DNA of 10,261 nucleotides from an uncultured Porphyromonadaceae bacterium (GTDB lineage: Bacteria > Bacteroidota > Bacteroidia > Bacteroidales > Muribaculaceae), in contig CABQCA010000078.1 in the NCBI GenBank assembly GCA_902462525.1, positions 1 through 10,261 of the forward strand, read 5' to 3'. Positions 7,001 through 10,261 of the stretch are shown piece by piece. Each line of letters begins with the position of its first letter. Within the stretch, counting starts at the first letter, position 1. The notes under the pieces were generated by a model. That model was not told the DNA's origin. It worked only from the letters and a program-made list of their open reading frames with translations, and searched no databases. The position numbers were made by a program, and so were the translations under genes.

Positions 7001-8515
7001 ATGACCAAAGACATCATTATGAGCAAGAACGCCGTTGTGGCGTTTCTGCAGAAACACCCTGCCGACTTTACTCGCAACGATATCGTCGATTTTGTGGAGA
7101 AGAACGGCATCGAGATGGTAAACTTCATGTATCCTGCCGCCGACGGCCGCCTGAAGACACTGAACTTCGTCATCAACAATCTCGCCTACCTCGAGACCAT
7201 CCTCACCCTCGGCGAGCGTGTCGACGGTTCGTCGCTCTTCCCCTTCATCGGTGCCGGAAGCTCCGACCTATATGTGGTGCCCCGTTTCCGCACCGCTTTT
7301 GTCGACCCGTTTGCTCCGCTGCCTACACTGACCATGCTGTGCTCCTTCTTCGACAAGGATGGTAATCCTCTCGAGTCAGCCCCTGAAAATATCCTCAAAA
7401 AGGCTTGCAGAGCGTTTACCGACACTACCGGTCTGAACTTTCATGCCATGGGCGAGCTTGAGTACTACGTAATAGCCGACGACCCCGGCACATTTCCGGC
7501 AAGCGACCAGCGAGGCTACCACGAATCGGCTCCCTTCGCAAAGTTCAACGACTTCCGCACCATGTGCATGAGCTATATAGCTCGCACCGGCGGTCAGGTG
7601 AAATACGGCCACTCCGAAGTCGGCAATTTCACTCTCGACGGCAAAGTCTACGAGCAGAACGAAATCGAGTTCCTGCCCGTCGACGCACGCGATGCCGCCG
7701 ACCAGCTCATGCTCGCCAAGTGGGTGATCCGCAATCTGGCGCAGCGCCAGGGCCTCGACGTAACCTTCGCCCCCAAAATCACTGTCGGCAAAGCCGGCTC
7801 GGGCCTGCACATCCACATGAAGCTCACCGATCGGAATGACCGGAGTGTCATGCTGAATCAGGCAGGCAAGCTCAGCGACGATGCCCGCCGTGCCATTGCC
7901 GGACTTATGGACCTCGCACCGGCTCTTACAGCCTTCGGCAACGCCAATCCCACGTCCTATTTCCGCCTTGTGCCGCATCAGGAAGCCCCCACTAACATAT
8001 GCTGGGGCGACCGGAACCGCTCCGTCCTTGTGCGTGTGCCGCTGGGATGGACAGCCGACGCCGATATGTGTACAATCGCAAACAGCCCTGACGATTCCGG
8101 CATAATCAGTTCGGTTGATCCGCACCAGAAACAGACCTTCGAAATTCGTTCGGGCGACTGCTCGGCCGACATCTACCTTTATCTCGCTGCCCTCGCCGTG
8201 GCCGTTCGACACGGCTTTGAGATGCCCGACGCTCTCGACGTGGCCGAGCGGCAGTACGTCGACATCGACATTCACAAACCCGAGAACGCTGCCCGTTTGG
8301 CCTCGCTGCCAACACTGCCGACAAACTGTCCGGCATCGGCCGATGCCCTCGAGGCCCGTGAAAACGTCTTCGAAGAGCATGGAGTCTTCCCGGCATCGAT
8401 TCTCAAGGCTACAGAAAAGCGCCTGCGGGCCTTCGATTCCGACCGCTACACTCTCGCCCTCTCCGACCCGGCCCTGATGCAGGAAATAGTCAGCGAATTC
8501 TTCTACTGCGGCTGA
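7001..8515 (+). CDS. Glutamine synthetase type I family protein, divergent
   Basis: The family joins ammonium, or sometimes an amine, to the gamma-carboxyl of glutamate using ATP. The 504-residue product is longer than typical type I enzymes (about 440-475). An N-terminal beta-grasp domain spans about 20-115. The catalytic domain shows GELEYYV (Glu152, Glu154), QNEIEF (Glu221), GSGLHIHM (His270, His272), NPTSYFRLVP (Arg322), RNRSVLVR (Arg340, Arg345) and FEIRSGDCSADIYL (Glu381, Arg383). Active-site residues thus look intact. About 20 extra residues lie between NRSxxxR and ExR compared with E. coli GlnA, and I see no NLYxLP adenylylation motif. An in-frame ATG at 7019 is an alternative start. 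It lies 56 bases after the epimerase with no visible terminator or promoter between, so it is probably the last gene of that operon. True glutamine synthetase activity is likely but not certain; a gamma-glutamyl-amine ligase is the alternative. Confidence 0.9.
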   Translation: MTKDIIMSKNAVVAFLQKHPADFTRNDIVDFVEKNGIEMVNFMYPAADGRLKTLNFVINNLAYLETILTLGERVDGSSLFPFIGAGSSDLYVVPRFRTAFVDPFAPLPTLTMLCSFFDKDGNPLESAPENILKKACRAFTDTTGLNFHAMGELEYYVIADDPGTFPASDQRGYHESAPFAKFNDFRTMCMSYIARTGGQVKYGHSEVGNFTLDGKVYEQNEIEFLPVDARDAADQLMLAKWVIRNLAQRQGLDVTFAPKITVGKAGSGLHIHMKLTDRNDRSVMLNQAGKLSDDARRAIAGLMDLAPALTAFGNANPTSYFRLVPHQEAPTNICWGDRNRSVLVRVPLGWTADADMCTIANSPDDSGIISSVDPHQKQTFEIRSGDCSADIYLYLAALAVAVRHGFEMPDALDVAERQYVDIDIHKPENAARLASLPTLPTNCPASADALEARENVFEEHGVFPASILKATEKRLRAFDSDRYTLALSDPALMQEIVSEFFYCG

Positions 8516-8539
8516 CGGTCCGCAGTTGATTAAAAGCAA

Positions 8540-8574
8540 CAGGGGCGCGAAGTCATCGCGCCCCTGCGTTTGTT
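8540..8574. terminator. Rho-independent terminator between converging genes, probably bidirectional
   Basis: A perfect 10-base-pair stem, CAGGGGCGCG at 8540-8549 with CGCGCCCCTG at 8557-8566, encloses a 7-base loop. On the plus strand it is followed by CGTTTGTTTT, ending the operon that closes with the glutamine synthetase homologue. On the minus strand it is followed by a T-rich stretch (TTGCTTTTAA), so it could also end transcription of the gene that stops at 8588. Confidence 0.88.
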
Positions 8575-8587
8575 TTGTAATATATTG

Positions 8588-9052
8588 TCAGTCGGCGATG
8601 TCTTCGGCTGCGGCGTCAACAACTGAGGCGCATACGGCGCGCATTTCGTCGTATTCGGCCCATGCGGGGTCGTTTTCGGCGTATATTTTCAGGGGAAGAG
8701 GAGGGAAGGGGTCGAGCACTCGGTTGAGGAATGAGCCGAACACTTCGGTGCTGAAAGTGTAGAACACCCAGTTGCGCTCGCCGGCGCCGGTGTAGATGCC
8801 GGTTAGGAGGGCTGTGTTTTTACCTTTGAGTGCTTCGTTGAAGGCGTCGGTGATTTTTTCGAGCAGTTCGGCATCCTTTTCACAAGGGAAGCCGAGTGAA
8901 CCTTCGCAGGAGTATGGCAGAGTAACTTCAACGCGAATGCTGTTGCGTTCGCGGGCACGGTATTTTGCCACGTCGAGACGGCCGGTGACGATGATGGTGT
9001 GTCCGTCGTCGTCGGTGGCGGGATATGTGAACCAGTCGTTGTTGCTTGCCAT
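8588..9052 (-). CDS. DUF695 family protein
   Basis: This 154-residue acidic protein has no signal peptide or membrane segment, so it should be cytoplasmic. It reads like the DUF695 family. An N-terminal strand region contains DWFTYPATDDDG, and a middle region has charged strands and the helix LLEKITDAFNEALK. Then GERNWVFYTF is followed by a C-terminal part with the typical DPAWAEYDEMR ending. The function of DUF695 is not established; members often sit next to unrelated housekeeping genes. No catalytic residues can be proposed. The start at ATG 9052 is preceded on the minus strand by an A/T-rich leader containing repeats of the type TTTTTAAC, but no consensus promoter is seen. The gene follows rnpB on the same strand with a gap of about 138 bases. 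Confidence 0.8.
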   Translation of the reverse strand: MASNNDWFTYPATDDDGHTIIVTGRLDVAKYRARERNSIRVEVTLPYSCEGSLGFPCEKDAELLEKITDAFNEALKGKNTALLTGIYTGAGERNWVFYTFSTEVFGSFLNRVLDPFPPLPLKIYAENDPAWAEYDEMRAVCASVVDAAAEDIAD

Positions 9053-9181
9053 TTTATTTATAAGTTAAAAAAAGTAATGAGTTAAAAAGTTAAGATAAAT
9101 GTTCCGGCTAAACTATTGAAGAAACTATTATCTCGACTTTTTGCACTTTATGAACTTTTTAAACCAACCATTGGTGTCAGA

Positions 9182-9200
9182 GAAAAAAAACCGGTCGGAG
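9182..9200 (-). terminator. Likely 3' end signal of rnpB
   Basis: On the minus strand the 3' strand of helix P1 is followed immediately by eight T (9190-9183). Because the P1 pairing partner is the far 5' end of the RNA, this is not a simple local hairpin. The T run directly after a G/C-rich helix is nevertheless the usual appearance of an rnpB end. Confidence 0.5.
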
Positions 9201-9564
9201 TATAAGCCGGGTTATGTGGCGCGGGTACTTTCCGGTGAGAGAGATGCCCGGCGCCGTCCGTCATTTATCTGGCGCCCCGAAGGCCGCTGTGCGCAGTCTA
9301 CCCCCCGGCAATGGACGAGCAGCCCTTGAATGCCGGTATACTTGACCTTGCAACCCATAAGATGTGCGGCGCGCGATGTCGCCGTCGCGCCCGGTGAGCT
9401 CTTACCTCGCCTTTTCACCCTTACCCGCCGGAGCGGGCGGTTGTTTTCTGTCACATTGCTCTACCGTTGCCGATAGCTTCCCGTTAGGAAATATGGTGCT
9501 CTGTGTTGCCCGGACTTTCCTCACGCACTTTACAGGAAATGCGCGCGACGGACCCTCCGGCCGG
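9191..9564 (-). ncRNA. rnpB: RNase P RNA (bacterial type A)
   Basis: This is the catalytic RNA that matures the 5' ends of tRNAs. Read on the minus strand, it contains the hallmark GAGGAAAGTCCGGGC (9522-9508), GGTAAGAGCTCACCGG (9406-9391) and the near-3' AACCCGGCTTA (9213-9203). The ends pair as helix P1: CCGGCCGGAG at the 5' end (9564-9555) with CTCCGACCGG at the 3' end (9200-9191), with one C-A mismatch. Eight T follow P1 (9190-9183), so the end of the gene also looks like a terminator. The length of about 374 bases is normal for type A. The 5' end lies only 17 bases beyond the stop codon of the upstream protein gene, and no consensus promoter is evident there. Exact ends are estimated from P1. 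Confidence 0.95.
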
Positions 9565-9581
9565 TTTTTTGAAAGTTGATG

Positions 9582-10261
9582 TCAGATAGCCCGGAACTGC
9601 AGCTTGAAGCTCAGCACGGGATAGACTTTGAGATTGTTTATAATCTTCTGGTATGTGTTGTCGTCCTCAATCGCCGAGGTGTCGAGAGTGCCGTGGTCGG
9701 TGTAAAGTTCCGGTTTGCAGTCGATCTGAACACCGAGTTCGAATCCGAAGTTGACGCGGTGTTTGGGCAGAGCGCGTCCGAAGCCGAGGCCTACATATGG
9801 GCGGAATTTCGCCACTTTCAGACCGCCGCTGACATTGCCTTTTGAGTCGAAGGGCACCGTAACGTCGCCGATGACAACGCCGGCGTTCGTCATATACTCC
9901 GGATGTTCCTTCATGGCATCGGCTATTTCATCGGAGTGGCCGTTGATTTTAATCAGCTTGTCGCCGCCGAAGTATGCGCCGGCTGCGATGAAGAACGAGG
10001 ACTTGGGGAAAGGGTAAACGTTGAAGATAACGTGACCCTGAGTGCGCTTGATGGAGCCGTTGAGGTCGATAGTGCTGTATATGGAACCATCGGGAAGGTT
10101 CGGGTTGTCGATGGTGACGTCGGCATCGGTGTTGATGCTGAAGTCGGGCATGTAGTCGACACCGGCACGCAGATTGACGAAGTTGGTGATGTTTGTCACA
10201 CCTTCGACCGTGATACCGTTGGTGCCGGCCTGTACGTTAACTCCCAGATGATTGAAGAATT
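9582..10261 (-). CDS. Outer-membrane beta-barrel-like protein, 5' end outside the window
   Basis: The reading frame stays open from the stop at 9582 to the right edge, giving about 225 residues of the C-terminal part. The GTG at 10199 is not the real start, since the frame continues upstream through NHLGVNVQAGTNG. The protein consists of alternating hydrophobic and polar strands rich in glycine and aromatics, such as FVNLRAGVDYMP, SSFFIAAGAYFGG, RPYVGLGFGRAL and VNFGFELGVQID. It ends with a strand LSFKLQFRAI. This pattern is typical of Bacteroidetes outer-membrane beta-barrel proteins. Two polar loops (about residues 90-125 and 180-205 of the visible part) would be exposed. I do not recognise a specific family, transport substrate or enzymatic role. 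The gene runs directly into rnpB. Confidence 0.75.
   Translation of the reverse strand, partial: FFNHLGVNVQAGTNGITVEGVTNITNFVNLRAGVDYMPDFSINTDADVTIDNPNLPDGSIYSTIDLNGSIKRTQGHVIFNVYPFPKSSFFIAAGAYFGGDKLIKINGHSDEIADAMKEHPEYMTNAGVVIGDVTVPFDSKGNVSGGLKVAKFRPYVGLGFGRALPKHRVNFGFELGVQIDCKPELYTDHGTLDTSAIEDDNTYQKIINNLKVYPVLSFKLQFRAI

Noticed and set aside
7376..8539. Long minus-strand open frame (387 codons) opposite the glutamine synthetase homologue
   Set aside because: Same reason: the plus strand carries conserved glutamine synthetase motifs throughout, and the antisense frame would start inside the terminator at 8540-8574.
9212..9454. Short open frames on both strands inside 9141-9579
   Set aside because: They lie within RNase P RNA, whose conserved sequence blocks and P1 pairing explain the region.
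9576..9845. Plus-strand open frame opposite the beta-barrel gene
   Set aside because: The opposite strand has a continuous frame to the window edge with typical outer-membrane strand patterns; this frame has none.

Overview
The window looks like a chromosomal segment from a member of the Bacteroidales, probably a gut lineage with a moderately GC-rich genome. The Muribaculaceae would fit, but that is a guess. The evidence is: promoters of the Bacteroides type (TTTG, about 20 bases, then TAnnTTTG); start codons preceded by A/T-rich sequence rather than a clear Shine-Dalgarno; a BspA-like leucine-rich repeat protein; and a GdhA and a glutamine synthetase homologue that read as Bacteroidetes-type proteins. 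No mobile element, CRISPR array or phage gene is visible.

Layout. Positions 1-31 hold the 5' end of a tRNA gene on the minus strand, with its own strong promoter (50-82). A divergent promoter (174-205) drives gdhA (237-1577), which ends at a strong terminator (1606-1642). Next is an A/T-rich stretch with an isolated gene for a membrane-anchored leucine-rich repeat protein (1839-3251) and possible operator-like repeats upstream. A good promoter (3285-3315) then opens a probable four-gene plus-strand operon: a transglutaminase-like protein (3336-4727), an SH3-NlpC/P60 endopeptidase of the YkfC kind (4724-5728, ATGA overlap), a Tat-signal dipeptide epimerase of the L-Ala-D/L-Glu type (5814-6944) and a divergent type I glutamine synthetase homologue (7001-8515). 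It closes at a probably bidirectional terminator (8540-8574). On the minus strand, reading from the right edge, come a truncated outer-membrane beta-barrel-like protein (9582-10261), the RNase P RNA gene rnpB (9191-9564) and a DUF695 protein (8588-9052).

How the genes may work together. The endopeptidase would release L-Ala-D-Glu from murein peptides outside the cytoplasmic membrane. The epimerase would convert it to L-Ala-L-Glu, which ordinary peptidases can split. The resulting L-glutamate is the shared metabolite of glutamate dehydrogenase and glutamine synthetase, so the window brings together murein peptide salvage and glutamate/glutamine metabolism. The enzyme family calls rest on visible catalytic motifs. 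The shared operon and the metabolic link are inference. The least explained parts are the leucine-rich repeat gene with its upstream repeats, the unusual glutamine synthetase homologue, and the packing of rnpB directly behind a protein gene.
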